NCBI GenBank assembly: GCA_028456385.1
Contig: JALNQF010000778.1
Coordinates: 1 to 14,373, forward strand
Source of the DNA: Ophiosphaerella korrae
Taxonomy: Eukaryota > Ascomycota > Dothideomycetes > Pleosporales > Phaeosphaeriaceae
Direction of reading: 5' to 3'
Length of the DNA: 14,373 nucleotides
Part shown: positions 1 through 10,700 of the stretch, piece after piece
How positions within the stretch are numbered: position 1 is the stretch's first letter
Layout of the letters: every line of letters begins with the position of its first letter
Made by a program: the position numbers and the translations under genes
Notes under the pieces: model-generated
Seen by the model: the letters and a program-made list of their open reading frames with translations, nothing else
The model's database searches: none
What the model was told of the DNA's origin: nothing

Positions 1-20
1 ATAGTAGATAAAGCTATCTA

Positions 21-55
21 AGTAAGTACTAGGTATATATACCTAGTAGCTTACT
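21..55. repeat. Imperfect palindrome (hairpin-capable)
   Basis: Positions 27-48 are a perfect 22-base palindrome centred on TATATA (half-site TACTAGGTATA). The symmetry extends outward as AGTAAG at 21-26 against CTTACT at 50-55, with one unpaired G at 49. It lies in AT-rich flank with no recognised gene. It could be a degraded transposon terminus or a chance product of TA enrichment by RIP. No function can be assigned. Confidence 0.6.
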
Positions 56-100
56 AAGCACTAACTAAAAGTAGAAATATAGTTAAATATTAAAAAGTTA

Positions 101-206
101 TAAACTTACTAATATTAGTATATATTAGTAACTTTATAATATAAGTAAGTTTATAATATTAGTAAGTTTTATAATATTAGTAAGTTTTATAATATTAGAA
201 AGTTCT
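101..206. repeat. 18-bp tandem repeat with an inverted partner
   Basis: Three nearly identical head-to-tail copies of AGTAAGTTTTATAATATT lie at 144-160 (one base short), 161-178 and 179-196, followed by a degenerate fourth from 197. The stretch 101-123 is close to the reverse complement of this unit, so the block could fold back on itself. It lies just beyond the 3' end of the minus-strand gag fragment. This is a simple AT-rich minisatellite; no coding role is visible. Confidence 0.7.
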
Positions 207-239
207 AAACTTACTACTATTAGTATAAAAATAAGAGAT

Positions 240-720
240 ATAAAAGATAACTCTTTTATACTTTTATACTATAATTAAAGTATATAAAGTTTTTATTCTT
301 CTTTTTCTTTTTATCTTTATTATTATTAAAGATTATAAAGTTTTTATTATTATAGTTATTATTTTATCTTTAGTACTTATTTAACTTTTTTTCTTAGAAG
401 TTATTATCTACTTATATTACCTATCTTTTTAGAGCTTCTAGTATCTATATTTTTTCTATTTAAAATAACTTGTATTAGATTACTTTACTTAGTTTTTATT
501 TTAATTTTAATAATAGAGATAGTTTTTTTTAATCTATATTTTAGGAGAGTTATTTAAACTATAATATAAATTCTAGAATACTTTTAAATTACTTAAGTTT
601 TTTAAGCTTTTCTTAAGCTTATTAGGTAATATCTATATTTCTAAATACTACTTTTATTTACTATATAGAGATAGAGTACCTATATTCTATAAGAAAAATA
701 TTTAAAAAAGTATATTAATA
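240..720 (-). pseudogene. Ty3/gypsy gag fragment, RIP-degraded (same family as gypsy-2)
   Basis: Minus-strand remnant of a retrotransposon capsid/nucleocapsid (gag) gene. It was recognised mainly because it is an inverted paralogue of the plus-strand gag at 5673-6421/13118-13712. Exact shared blocks are 267-297 with 13309-13339 (31 bp), 400-424 with 13185-13209 (25 bp), 428-446 with 13163-13181 (19 bp) and 548-567 with 6380-6399 (20 bp), all inverted and in matching order. Read with RIP stops as Gln/Trp, the frame near 650-530 gives VFRNIDIT, KLKKLK, an FKQL segment and NIDW, which fits the VFGDID...FQRL...LDWDD pattern of fungal gypsy gags. The zinc-knuckle region begins near 275 and fades below 240. 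No start codon remains and the N-terminal part is missing or unrecognisable. No product is possible. Confidence 0.72.
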
Positions 721-1005
721 CTAAGTATTAGTATAAATATACTTACTATATACTTTACTATCTTTTAAAGATATAAAATAAGATAATATAAGATAAGTTT
801 AGAAAAGATAAATAAATATTTTAACTTTATTTTAAGTAACCTAGTTTATATATAATACTTTATTATATTAGAAATAATAAAGTATAGAGAGTAATAAAGA
901 GCTAGAATTAATAAAAAAAGTAAGTTAATAACTTTAGCTTTAAAGTAAGAAAATAAAAACTTACTTAAAAATAGAGATAGTATTATAGTAGTAATAAAAA
1001 AAACT
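721..1005. other. Unassigned AT-rich stretch
   Basis: This stretch lies between the inverted gag fragment and the left repeat of gypsy-1. If the gag continued it would hold the N-terminal gag or leader, but I could not align it convincingly to 5673-6290 on either strand. The plus strand turns purine-rich from about 880. No gene, RNA or clear repeat was seen. Confidence 0.4.
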
Positions 1006-1354
1006 AGATAGAACTAATTAGCTTAATAATAGAAGATAATAATATATATAACTTATAGAATAATAAGCTTAATTAGAAAGTTAATTATAACTAAGATATA
1101 TAATAACTTTATAGCTTTATTAAGCTTAGTACGTATAAAGCTATAAAGTTAGCTAAAATATATAATTATATAAGTAAAACAACTAACTATTATTAGAAAG
1201 TATTAGAAATCTAATTTCTAACTAAGAGTAATAATATATTAATATTATAAGAATCTTTCTATTATTTATAAGTTTATTACTTAATTATAATACGTACTTT
1301 AGCTATTAACTTTTTATTTACTATACTCTCCCTAAAGGTTACTTATAGTTAATA
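1006..1354 (-). repeat. LTR of gypsy-1, left copy (3' LTR of the minus-strand element)
   Basis: Paired with 5328-5672 in direct orientation. The outer edge is marked by a shared 16-mer, AGATAGAACTAATTAG, at 1006-1021 and 5328-5343. The best conserved part is 1200-1354, including a shared run AATATATTAATATTATAAGAA and the end AGTTAATA. Read on the minus strand this end begins TATTAACT, the expected RIP form of TGTTAACT. The middle is poorly conserved. The exact left edge is uncertain by a few bases. Confidence 0.72.
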
Positions 1355-1439
1355 ATAAGAAACTCTATTATAGCTACTTTCTTTTATTAGTACTAATTTA
1401 TTTTACTAAGTAGAAGTTTTTTTTATTACAAAACTAGTA

Positions 1440-4000
1440 CTATAAAATTTCTTTTACTTTTTATTCTTTTTATTCTTTATATATATTTACTTTTTATAGT
1501 ATATTCTTTAATAATACTATATAAAATATTAGGTATATCTTTATTTTACTTTGTAGTTTTAAATTAAATATAACTAGTATAACTTATTTTTTAATTTTAT
1601 ATAGTTTAGTTTTAAACTAAATTATTTACTTTTAATATTTCTTTAAACTAACTATACTTTTTTTTTTAAATTAAAGTCTTTCTTTATATTTCTAATTATA
1701 GTACTTTACTATAAAATTTTATAGGATCTCTTTATTATATTATAACTAATTATATATTTCTTTTAGTTTATTTATAAAGTTTTCTCTTCTTAAAGTCTAA
1801 GATTATATATTTATTAGTATATAGTATATATTAAGATTAAATCTATAGTTTATAAAGAAGAGTAAAACTCTAGTTACTATATTCTTTATACTTTTATATA
1901 CTAACTATACTATAGGTAATAATTATAAATAATTATTCTAATTATAGTTAAAGTAGTATCTTAAGAACTATTCTACTATCTAGTTTATATATTTTAATTA
2001 TCTATTTATCTATAGAAAGTATACTATTATTAGTCTCTAAAGTTTTAATATAAATCTTATAATCTTATTTATAATAATTTTATCTAGAATACTATATTAG
2101 CTAACTATAGTTTCTAAAACCTAGTATATAGTAACCTCTATTCTACTTTTCTTTTTATATAGTTTAAAGTATAAATACTTTATAATTTTATTTACTATTA
2201 TTAGAATTCTATAATATTTAACTCTTAATATTAAGTCTTCTAACTTAAGTAACTTTATAATAAAGTCTATTATAATAATTTTCTAAAGATATTTTAGTAC
2301 TATAACTAGTTATAATATTTTATATAGTATATATCTATTATACTTATTTCTAAAATATTCTATATAATCTTATTATACTTTTATTACTAGTTATTTTACT
2401 TTTAGTATATAGTAGTTTTATAAAAGTTTATTTAGTATTTTCTTAATTCTTTAGTATCTATATACTAGTAGTTTATAGAATTATTATATAAATTCTCTTT
2501 AAATCTTACTTCGAATAAAAATTCTTCTATAGGGTTTTATTAATTTATTTTAATTTTCTAGTTTTTTATTTTTTTAAAAGCTTTTATAAATTTTTTTTTT
2601 ACTTATTTATTTAACTTACTTCTTATTTTCTTAAGTATTATAGCTGTTTTAATTTTATTTAAAACTAAGTTTTATTCTATACTTTTATTTAAAACTATAC
2701 TAGTAGTATCTACTTCTTTTTATAAGTTTAGTCTTCTACTTAGAGTATCTACTAACTAGTTATCTTTTTCTTTTATATATATAAACTTAAATTTTAATAT
2801 TAAGAGAAATTCCTACTATTTTATATAGTATTATAATAAGTTTTTATTTATTATAAATTTTTTAAAATTTATATAATCTATATAAACCTTTATTTTATAC
2901 TTTACTCTCTATAAATATACTTTTTATTACTAAAATACTTTATAGATTACATGTATCTCTTTATTATAAATTAATTAATTAAGCTCTCCTAGCTTTATTT
3001 TCTTAGAGAAGAATTTAACTAAGTATTTTTACTTAGTTTCTAAGTCTTCTAATACTAGTACTATTCTATATACTAAATTAAATATATCTATTTTTACTAT
3101 TACTAGTAAGTCTAAGTTATATTTTCTAATAACTAAGTTTTCTATAAACTTCTATTTAATCTAGTTAAATACTTTATTATATTCTTAAGTCTATTTAAAT
3201 AGTATATCTTTTTTTATAAGTTTTATTAATAGCTCTATATACTTAAACTATCTTACTATTAACTTTCTATAAAAGTTTAGTACCTTATAAAACTATTATA
3301 TTTTTTATAAGTTCTTTAGTATTAGCTATTTTTAGATTAACTTAATTTTACTAAAGTTAATCTTTATCTTTTTTAGTTTAATAATAAATCTAAAGAAGTC
3401 TATTTTTTTTATATTGAACTTATATTTCTTTATTTTAAAAAATAATTTATTTTCTACTTATCTTTCTAGTACCTTCTATATATATTATATATATTCTTCT
3501 TCTAATTCTTAAAATATAAAGATATTATCTAAGTATATAAATATAAAATATTTAAGTACTCTCTTAAAACTATATTAATTCTTTCTTAGAATACTACTAG
3601 TATATTTAGTAATCTAAAAGGTATAACTATATATTTAAATAGTTTATATTATATTTAGAAAACTATTTTCTATTTATTACTTTTTGTAATTATAATCTAA
3701 TAGTAAGTATTCTAGATATCTAACTTTATAAAGATCTTTACTCTCTATAGCTTATTTTATATCTTATCTATATATAGAAAGAGATTTTAATTTTTATTTA
3801 TAATTATATTTATCTTTTAAAAGTTTATATAAAGTCTTTTATCTTTTATCTTTTTTTTTCTATAAATATAAGTTTATATACTATAAAAAATAAAAATTCT
3901 AATATCTAATTTTTCTTTATTATCTATTATATAAATATTTATTTTATTTTATATTCTTTTTTAATTTTTCTATAAACTAGGCTCTAGCTTATATCTTTCT
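1440..4000 (-). pseudogene. pol: gypsy-1 pol: reverse transcriptase, RNase H and integrase, RIP-degraded
   Basis: Readable on the minus strand once TAA/TAG are taken as former Gln/Trp. RT spans about 3990-3130: KIFTKLDI, then WK..F..RY..F.Y.VMPF.LTN, VLREYL, and the catalytic box at 3535-3524, now YLDN for YLDD. A one-base frame change lies just before this box. The thumb follows with RRVLERLRK...FLKPEKCKF and FLGFII. RNase H spans about 3110-2780: the TDAS-like motif at 3094-3083 now reads KIDIFN, followed by FFSKK and an ELNYL.YDKE-like segment. Integrase spans about 2480-1690: EYFRNKH, a WK-TI--DFI-KLPK segment with the first catalytic Asp at 2267-2265, VNK.TKY, then TAYFPQTN, QFLRHYFNY and a PFF.NYRF.P segment, all in the order of Ty3/gypsy integrases. 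Many stops and no start: a dead gene with confident family assignment. Confidence 0.9.
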
Positions 4001-5327
4001 AATTTTCTAGGTTTATTACTAAATCCTATAGCTAATATTCTAAAAAGTAGTCTTTAGACTTTATAAACTACTTTTCTTCTTTCTTATATTTATCTAAGAA
4101 TTCTCCTTTATATATATTTATATTAGCTTTTAATGTATCTCTTTTAAAGAAACTAATTTTTTTTATTTTTCTAATTTATTATTAAATTAGCTATATATAA
4201 CTCTATTATCTCTAAGATTATATTTTATTTATTAATAATTATTATTATATCTATAACTATATTCTTAATTTCTATTACTTTTAGTTTTAGTATAAATAGT
4301 ACTATTTTAAACTTTATAAGTTTTTAAAATAGTTTTTATTTAATTATACTTTGTTATTATAAGTACTTCTTTATTATATAATATATTCTTTATTTTTTTA
4401 TAAACTTCTTAATTATAAAGTTCTTTAAAACTCTACTATTAATTATAATTTATACTCTTTTTATTTAAAATATACTTTATTTTATAAAATATAAGCTTAT
4501 TATACTTTCTAGCTATTTTTACTTAAGCTATTTTATAAATTTTCTACTTAGTTAGAGCTACTACTTAACTTATATATACTTATACTAAGGTTTTTTTAAA
4601 ATATATTCTTTAGATAGCTTTTTCTTAAGCTTTACTACTTTATATTATTTAGTAAGTATCTCTATTATTTCTTATCTTAAAATATTTTCTACTAGAATTA
4701 CTTTTATATAATTATAGCCTTTTCTTCCTACTAGCTATATATACTTTCTTATTTTAAGTTCTCTATATATATAATAATTTATATTTAAGTATAATACTTA
4801 TAATATTTTAAAGTATACTAGATATTCTAGATTTATTCTTTTATTATTCTCTTTTTTATACTTATTTATACTAAGTTTCTTTTTTACTAAAATATAGTAA
4901 ACTACTAGGATACTTAGTATATAAGCTTTATTTATCTATTATATCTTTTTTATAAAATACTACTACTCTTTTTATATAATTATTCTTTTTACTATAACTA
5001 TATATTATTTTATCTATTATTAGAATATTATAAACTTTATTACTTTAAGATTATATATTTTCTAGTTTTTATATACTTTTTTTATACTTATAACTAGAAA
5101 TTATATCTAAATAAATTACTATTATATAATAAGTTCTTTTATACTCTCTATAATATAGCTATTATAGCTATATATATCTAACTAAGTTTACTTTATACTT
5201 TTTATATAAACTTAATACTTATCTTTTTATAGCTTTTTAAAAGTAAATATTCTAGTTTTTTTTATTTTTTACTAGTCTTTTAGTAGTAATTAATAAAGTC
5301 TTATTAGAAGTATAATAAAAGAAATTA
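4001..5327 (-). pseudogene. gypsy-1 5' part: degraded gag/protease region
   Basis: By position this should hold gag and the aspartic protease of gypsy-1. Domain signals are weak. Around 5010-4970 the minus strand reads YSYSKKNNYIK, which after undoing CpA/TpG loss resembles the CYSCGKKNHY part of a CCHC zinc knuckle, although the first Cys and the last ligand do not fit cleanly. I could not identify the protease D[ST]G motif. Only about 110 codons precede the knuckle-like trace, far fewer than in a normal gag, so a deletion or extreme decay is likely. No other gene is visible in this 1.3-kb stretch on either strand. Confidence 0.45.
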
Positions 5328-5672
5328 AGATAGAACTAATTAGTTTTAACTTAAGTACTAATAAACTATAAGATAAGTAAAGTAATAATTTAGATTAAGA
5401 AATAAATTACAACTTAGATATATAAAATAAAGTAATCTATAAGTATATATAATAAATTAAAGTAATTTATAAAGATATATAATAGATTAGTATAAGTATA
5501 TAGTTAGTAGTAATATATATTAGTAATCTAATCTTAAGCTAAGAGTACTAATATATTAATATTATAAGAATTATTCTATTATTTATAAGTTTATTACTTA
5601 ATTAAAATATATACTCTAGTTATTAACTTTTAGTTTACTATACCTTCTCTCTTAAGTACTTAGTAGTTAATA
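5328..5672 (-). repeat. LTR of gypsy-1, right copy (5' LTR of the minus-strand element)
   Basis: Direct-repeat partner of 1006-1354, with shared ends (16-mer at 5328-5343, AGTTAATA at 5665-5672). The 5514-5672 part is most similar. No primer binding site could be recognised in the minus direction beyond 5328. The two LTRs differ much more than the copia LTR pair, pointing to an older insertion or heavier mutation. Confidence 0.72.
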
Positions 5673-6421
5673 ACTATGTAGCTTATTATACTTTACTAAT
5701 CTAGTAACTAAAAGAAGTATAGTATAAGTAATATATAGTCTAAGCTAATATAATAGTAAAGAGTATACTTAAGAAAGTAAGTAAAGTACCTTTAAGTAAA
5801 TATTAGTTAGATAATACTAACTAAGTAGTAGTTAAAATAAATTTAAATAACTTAATTACTAGTAAAAAGAGTATATAACTACTAATTAATATTCTAATAA
5901 TATAGAATAAAAATCTATAAAACTATATTAAGTAAAATAAAGCTTAGATAAAAGCTATAAAAAATAGCTAAGAATAGATAAAAAGAATTATAAAAAGACT
6001 AGAGCTAAGTATAATAAAGAAGCTACCTAAAATACTTATACTTAAGAAATTTAATACAATAAAAAAGAACTTAAAACTTTTTCTAGCTTTAGTATAACTC
6101 TAGTTAGATATAGAAGTATTATACTTTAATATAAAGAAAAAAAAAGTTATTTATATAAGAGTATTCTATTAAGAAAATATAATAAAATAGTTTAATCTTT
6201 ATTAGATAGACTATACTATAAAAGTACTAAGAATAAAAAAAGATAAAATAAGAGCTATTTTTAGAAGTTATAAATATTTTATATTATAAATAAGAGTAGC
6301 TTTTATAAATATAAATTCTATTTAATATATTAAAAAAAATCTTAAAAAGCTCTAAGAATATAAAGGTATACTAGAATATATATTATAGTTTAAATAACTA
6401 TTATAAAATTTAAATAAAAGC
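5673..6421 (+). pseudogene. gag: gypsy-2 gag, upstream part, split by the copia insertion
   Basis: Plus-strand remnant of a Ty3/gypsy capsid gene. A single frame stays readable from about 5820 to 6421 if in-frame TAA/TAG are taken as Gln/Trp. It gives LKKFN..KKNLK.FL.L...LDIE, then FNIKKEKVIYIRVFY, then EN..K.FNLY..DY, then a DK.RAIFRSYK segment, F.NINS, LKKL.EYKG and ILEYIL.FK. This follows the capsid pattern of fungal gypsy gags (FKGT..KL..FL..L.LDIE; ADKVLYA.SYLEG.A..WFEPYL.DYL; RAIF.SY..F; EYA.QFQ.L). The start is lost; no ATG begins the frame. The gene is cut at 6421 by the copia element and resumes after 13112. A gag of the same family lies inverted at 240-720. Confidence 0.8.
6417..6421. 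repeat. Target-site duplication AAAGC (left copy)
   Basis: The five bases AAAGC immediately before the 5' LTR of the copia element are repeated exactly at 13113-13117, immediately after the 3' LTR. Five bp is the usual target-site duplication of Ty1/copia elements, and the match fixes both element ends to the base. Confidence 0.93.
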
Positions 6422-6586
6422 TATTATAAGTTAGAGCTTTACTCTATACGATTTAGGTAAGCCTATAGTAGTAAGCGAGCTATATAAGCTATTTAAGCTA
6501 CTCTACTATATATAAGTAGCTTAGCTTAGATAGCTCTTTAATTAATAATTATCTCCTACTTATTCTTAAGCTTATATCTTGTAATA
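6422..6586 (+). repeat. 5' LTR of the copia element (165 bp)
   Basis: Begins TATTATAAG (RIP form of TGTTATAAG) and ends AATA (from AACA), the expected TG...CA termini after CpA/TpG loss. It aligns without gaps to 12948-13112 with 13 differences by eye, 11 of them C/T or G/A transitions. The edges are set by the target duplication on the left and the primer binding site on the right. Confidence 0.94.
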
Positions 6587-6602
6587 GTTATAAGCCTAGC
6601 GC
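6587..6602 (+). other. Primer binding site, initiator-Met half-tRNA type
   Basis: GTTATAAGCCTAGCGC lies directly after the 5' LTR. Its reverse complement, GCGCTAGGCTTATAAC, matches the anticodon stem-loop of fungal initiator tRNA-Met (pattern GCGC..GGCTCATAAC, anticodon CAT) apart from one CpA-to-TpA change. Priming by an internal tRNA-iMet fragment is known for Ty5 and Drosophila copia. Confidence 0.8.
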
Positions 6603-6838
6603 TAAAAATTACTTAATAGTTCTATCCTATATACTATAGTAAGAGATCGCGAGCTTAGTATACTCTTATCTTATCCTATCTTATCTTATCTATTACTTAA
6701 ACACTTATAATATCCTATAGCGAGATTACTCTACTTAATAAAAGCACTACCCTACTTAACAAGCGCTTATAATAGCTAGTATAGTTTATATAACTCTATT
6801 ACAACGCTCTTAAGCTAGGTATCTAGTAGCTAGTTAAT
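6603..6838 (+). other. copia 5' leader, no gene seen
   Basis: Untranslated leader between the primer binding site and the first readable gag codons. It contains a short pyrimidine-rich run of TTATC/CTATC pentamers at about 6663-6694. The original start codon cannot be recognised, as ATG would have become ATA under RIP. Confidence 0.5.
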
Positions 6839-7770
6839 CTAGAAGCTAATAACGTCCCTAATATCTACGCTAACAAACTAGTTTAACTTAAACTAAAGAG
6901 CCTAGTAATAGTAGAAGAAGTAGCTACTTATAAGCTCGCGATAGAGAAATACTAGGCTATAAAAGATACTTAGGTATCGCGAATAGTACGCCTTAGAGCT
7001 CTAAGCGCCTAGGTAAACGCTATAGTTAATTTAAGTTATCTAGTAATAGCTAAGATAACTCTACTCGTAAACAATAAAGCTACATTATAAGAGCTTATCT
7101 AAACGCTAAAGAGCTTACTAGCTTTATCTAATACTAGCGCTAGTAATCTTATCTAAGCTTAATACTAAGCCTATCTATAGAAGGCTTGCTAAAGATAATA
7201 ATTGCTAGAGCTCTAGTACGATAAGTAGCTACGCTTATATTAGCGTATAATTACGTATAATATTATAGAAGTAATAAGCGAGCTCGTAGTATAAGATTTC
7301 CTAGAGGCGTTAATACTAAAGCTAGCTTTAGACTAGGCTTAGATAATAAGCTAATTAGTAATCTAGAGCTTAGTCCTTAGCTTAAAGGCACTTATACTAG
7401 GGCAAATTAGTAGTATCTACTTAGCTCTATTATAGGAGTATAAGCTCTAAACTACTAATTAAAGAGCTAGTATATTTATAACGTTTAGAGGATTTAAGCT
7501 AAGCTTAAGCTTAAGTACTAACTTAAAATATAACTACTTATATAGCTAAGCTTACTACTAGAAGCTATAAAATTATAGATAGGTATAAGTAGCGCTTACT
7601 AGTAATCTATTTAAAATAGACGATAATAGAAAGGCGAAAATATAGGCTTGTTTAGATAAGCCGCGCTTCGTAGTAGTTAAAACCTTAGTAACTTAAAAGT
7701 AGGCTAGTCCCTTGTAGGAACTAGTTAAAGCTAGCTTAGAGTTAGTTAAATTAAAGGCTCTAGTCTACCT
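6839..7770 (+). pseudogene. gag: copia gag (N-terminal part of the gag-pol frame), RIP-degraded
   Basis: The frame starting at 6839 reads LEANNVPNIYANKLV, then VEEVATYKLAIEKY and RLRALSA, then VNAIVN, with stops at former Gln/Trp (for example TAG before VNA gives SAWVNA). This looks like the capsid domain of fungal copia gags (UBN2/retrotran_gag type). Near 7647-7680 the frame gives AC-LDKPRF-VVVK, which resembles a CCHC knuckle of the form C..CDKPGHVA.KC with one Cys codon missing; this is only a possibility. The frame is the same as that of protease, integrase and RT downstream, so gag and pol were a single polyprotein. No start codon survives. Confidence 0.72.
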
Positions 7771-10700
7771 AGGCTAGCTAAACGCAGTACTTATCGACCT
7801 AGGTATACTTATTAACTTAGGCAAACTTATTAAGCTAGTACCTAGAGCCTACTTAACGCTAGATTTTAATACTTACTCGCTCTCTAAGAGTACTATACTC
7901 GATAATAAAGCTACTCTCTACCTAGTTAACTTAATAAGTCTTATAGAACTAGGCTCCTTTATAAGAGTAAAAGGCGTAAGCTACGTAGAAGTAAGTATAT
8001 AAGCGTTTTTAATACTTAGTAAAAGTACTTAAGTTTTTAAGAACGCTCTAAATAGAGCTTGTAGTAAGTATATAGAGAATCTTGTACTTTATAAAGTAGT
8101 AGTAGTTAAAAGATTTTATATTAATATAGTATCTAAAGCTTAATTATAGTAAGCTAGAGCCTAGTATTAAGGTTTTAACGTAACTCTAAGAGTAGGAACG
8201 CTAGTAGAGAGTATCGTACTAGCAACGCTAATACGTAAACATAATCTTACTTTTATTAAATATAAGCCTATTACGTTTTATCAAACTATTATAAGCGTAA
8301 CTTAAAGCAATTAAGTTAATTAACAGCTTAACTTATAGCGTACAACGCCTAAAAGTAACTTAGAAGAGCTCTAGCACGCTAGAGCTAGTTATCTTAGACT
8401 AGAAGTACTACGAGCGCTAGTAACAAGCGCAAGAAACGTGCGTATTAATAGGACAGCGTGTATTAAGTACAAGTATTACTTAATAGCCTACGCTAAGTAA
8501 GATATCTTAAGGTAGCCTAGAGAGAAAGCCCTACGCCTATACTAGCGAGTAGCGTAGGACCTATTTAATATACCTACTAGCTACTTTAGAGAAGTTTAGA
8601 CTATACTACTTAAGTACAAGTATAGTAGTAAGCTCTATACCTACCTATTATAAAGTAAAACACTCTAAGAGATAATAAGAGTATTTAAAAGCTTTATAAA
8701 GCTACTACTAACGCGCTACAAGCTCTATACGTACGTACTCTAGTAAGATAATAAAGTAGTAACGCTCTTATAGAGAGGTAAGATACGCTTATAGATTTAA
8801 GCTAAATAAAAAGAGATTATAGTTAAGAGCACTCTAGTATATATATATAAGCTAAATAGAGGAGCTAAGAGAGCTAGTTAAGAAATAATAATAAAAGTAA
8901 TTAAGATAAGGATAAGCGCTAACCTACTAGAAAGGCTCTAGCTAGAGATAGTAGAAGTAGCTATATAGCTATACAATATAAGCTTAAGCTACGCTTATAA
9001 TATACAAGCTCCTAATATAGTGCTTAATAGCTAGTTTAGATAGTACTTTAGATACTATTAGCCTAAGCAAGTAAGAGCTACTATAATAGACCTTTAGCTA
9101 GATTAGAGTAAAGTATACGCCTATAGCTACTACGTATATCTACTTAATAAAGAGCAAGTAGCTAGGCGTAATAAGAGAGGCTTTAAAATAAGCCCTTAGG
9201 GCTATATTAGATATCTAGTAGGATATAGAGTATCTAATATATATAGGATATAGGTCCTAGAATTAGATTAGGTAATTATAACGCGCAACGTAACGTTTAA
9301 TAAGTAGCTCTTCTATAACAAGAAGAGTAAAGCTTATTAAGAGCTTCTAAAGCTAGAGATTTAAAAACTTATTAACGTGTTATATAAAGACGTAACGCGT
9401 AACGTAAGAGAGACCTAAGATAATATATATAACTAGCTCTGCGAAGCAGCTTAAATCCTAGAAAGCTACTAGTAAGGCGAGTACCTAGAGTAAAATCTAG
9501 GGGGTAGAGCTTTACGTAATACTAAAAGCTAGGCTAGCTAGCTAGCTATCTTAGTAGAACAAAGAGTAGACCCTATATAGGTAGTAAGCTTAGCTAGCAA
9601 ACTATATAGAATCTATATAGAGTAACCTAAGCTTAGTAGCCTTTAAACTCTAGAGTAAATACCTAAACCTAAAAGAGTTTAGTATATAGGTACTAATATT
9701 AATTATAGAAATTAATACAGCGAAGTATCTAAAAGCTCCTAGGAATTGCAATTAACTAGAGAAGTAAGCGCCTTAGAGTAGCTAATAGATAAGAGTTTAA
9801 ATTAAACTACTACTTATTAAACTACTTCTCCTTAAGTAGCTATAGCTTCTATAGCTCTAAATAAAGTAGATACTATCTCTTATTAAGTAGCTATATCTTA
9901 TATAGCTCTAAATAATATAGTTAGAGCTTATTAGTAGTATATACGCTAGTAATAGCTAGCGCTAACGCAATTAAGCTAAAGACTCTAAAATAACAAGCTA
10001 GACAATAGCGCTAAAAGCTTAAGCGCTTACTTATTATTATATAAACCTAAGTAGAGTAAATAGAGTAGTATACTAGATAAGCTACTCTTACAAGTACTAA
10101 TAGACTATAACCTAAATATAGAGCTTGCTATAGTAAACACTATAATCGTAGTAGCTACTTAGCTTAAGCTACAACTATAAGCTTATCTATATTAAGATAA
10201 GCTCCTACTACTACTACAAAATTAGAAGCACTTATACACGCACCTATATAGGTAGCTCTTTAAATAAGTAGCTTAGAAAGAGATTAATACACTACTAGTA
10301 GCTAGTACCTAGGAGGAGATAGAGCGCTCGTAATCGAGCAATTAGCTACTACCTCTAAAGTAGGTTTTTACATACAAACTTAACTAAGATAGCTACTTTC
10401 TTAAGTGTAAAGCTTAGATTGTAGTACGTAGAGACCTCTAAATAATCGATTTAATATAATTAACTTATACTACTACGTTAGTAGCGCGCTTGTTTTAAAC
10501 TATAATAGCGATTACAGCTAAGTTTAACCTAGAAGTAGCTTAGTATAACGTTATTAGAGCTTTCCTCTACGTATATAGAGATTATTAACTAGTAGTTATC
10601 TACGAGCTCCTAGATAGGTTTAAAGTAGCTAGTAAGTGCGTTAAGCTTAATTAAGCGCTGTATAGCCTTAAAGACTTACTACTCCTCTAGTATAAAGAGC

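Larger units (their letters stand above)
1006..5672 (-). mobile_element. Ty3/gypsy LTR retrotransposon 'gypsy-1', RIP-inactivated
   Basis: A 4.7-kb element read on the minus strand, bounded by related direct repeats (1006-1354 and 5328-5672). Pol domains run 5' to 3' on the minus strand as reverse transcriptase, RNase H, integrase, the order that defines Ty3/gypsy and excludes Ty1/copia. The gag part at the 5' end (right side) is short: only about 330 bp separate the right LTR from a possible zinc-knuckle trace near 5000, so part of gag may be deleted. I could not define a target-site duplication (AAACT before 1006, ACTAT after 5672). CpG is nearly absent, unlike the copia element next to it. 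It is flanked on both sides by gag fragments of another gypsy family in opposite orientations. Confidence 0.82.

Noticed and set aside
144..206. CRISPR-like repeat array
   Set aside because: Units are directly adjacent without spacers; it is an AT-rich minisatellite in eukaryote-type DNA.
2951..2953. Isolated ATG codons (also near 4133, 5676 and 13867) as possible gene starts
   Set aside because: None opens a reading frame of useful length in its strand, and each lies inside or next to degraded transposon sequence.
6587..6602. Part of a tRNA gene
   Set aside because: Only the anticodon-arm complement is present, directly after an LTR; the position and length fit a primer binding site and no cloverleaf surrounds it.
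6663..6694. TTATC/CTATC pentamer run as a telomere or satellite repeat
   Set aside because: Only a few imperfect units inside the copia leader; it does not match the TTAGGG telomere repeat and is not extended.
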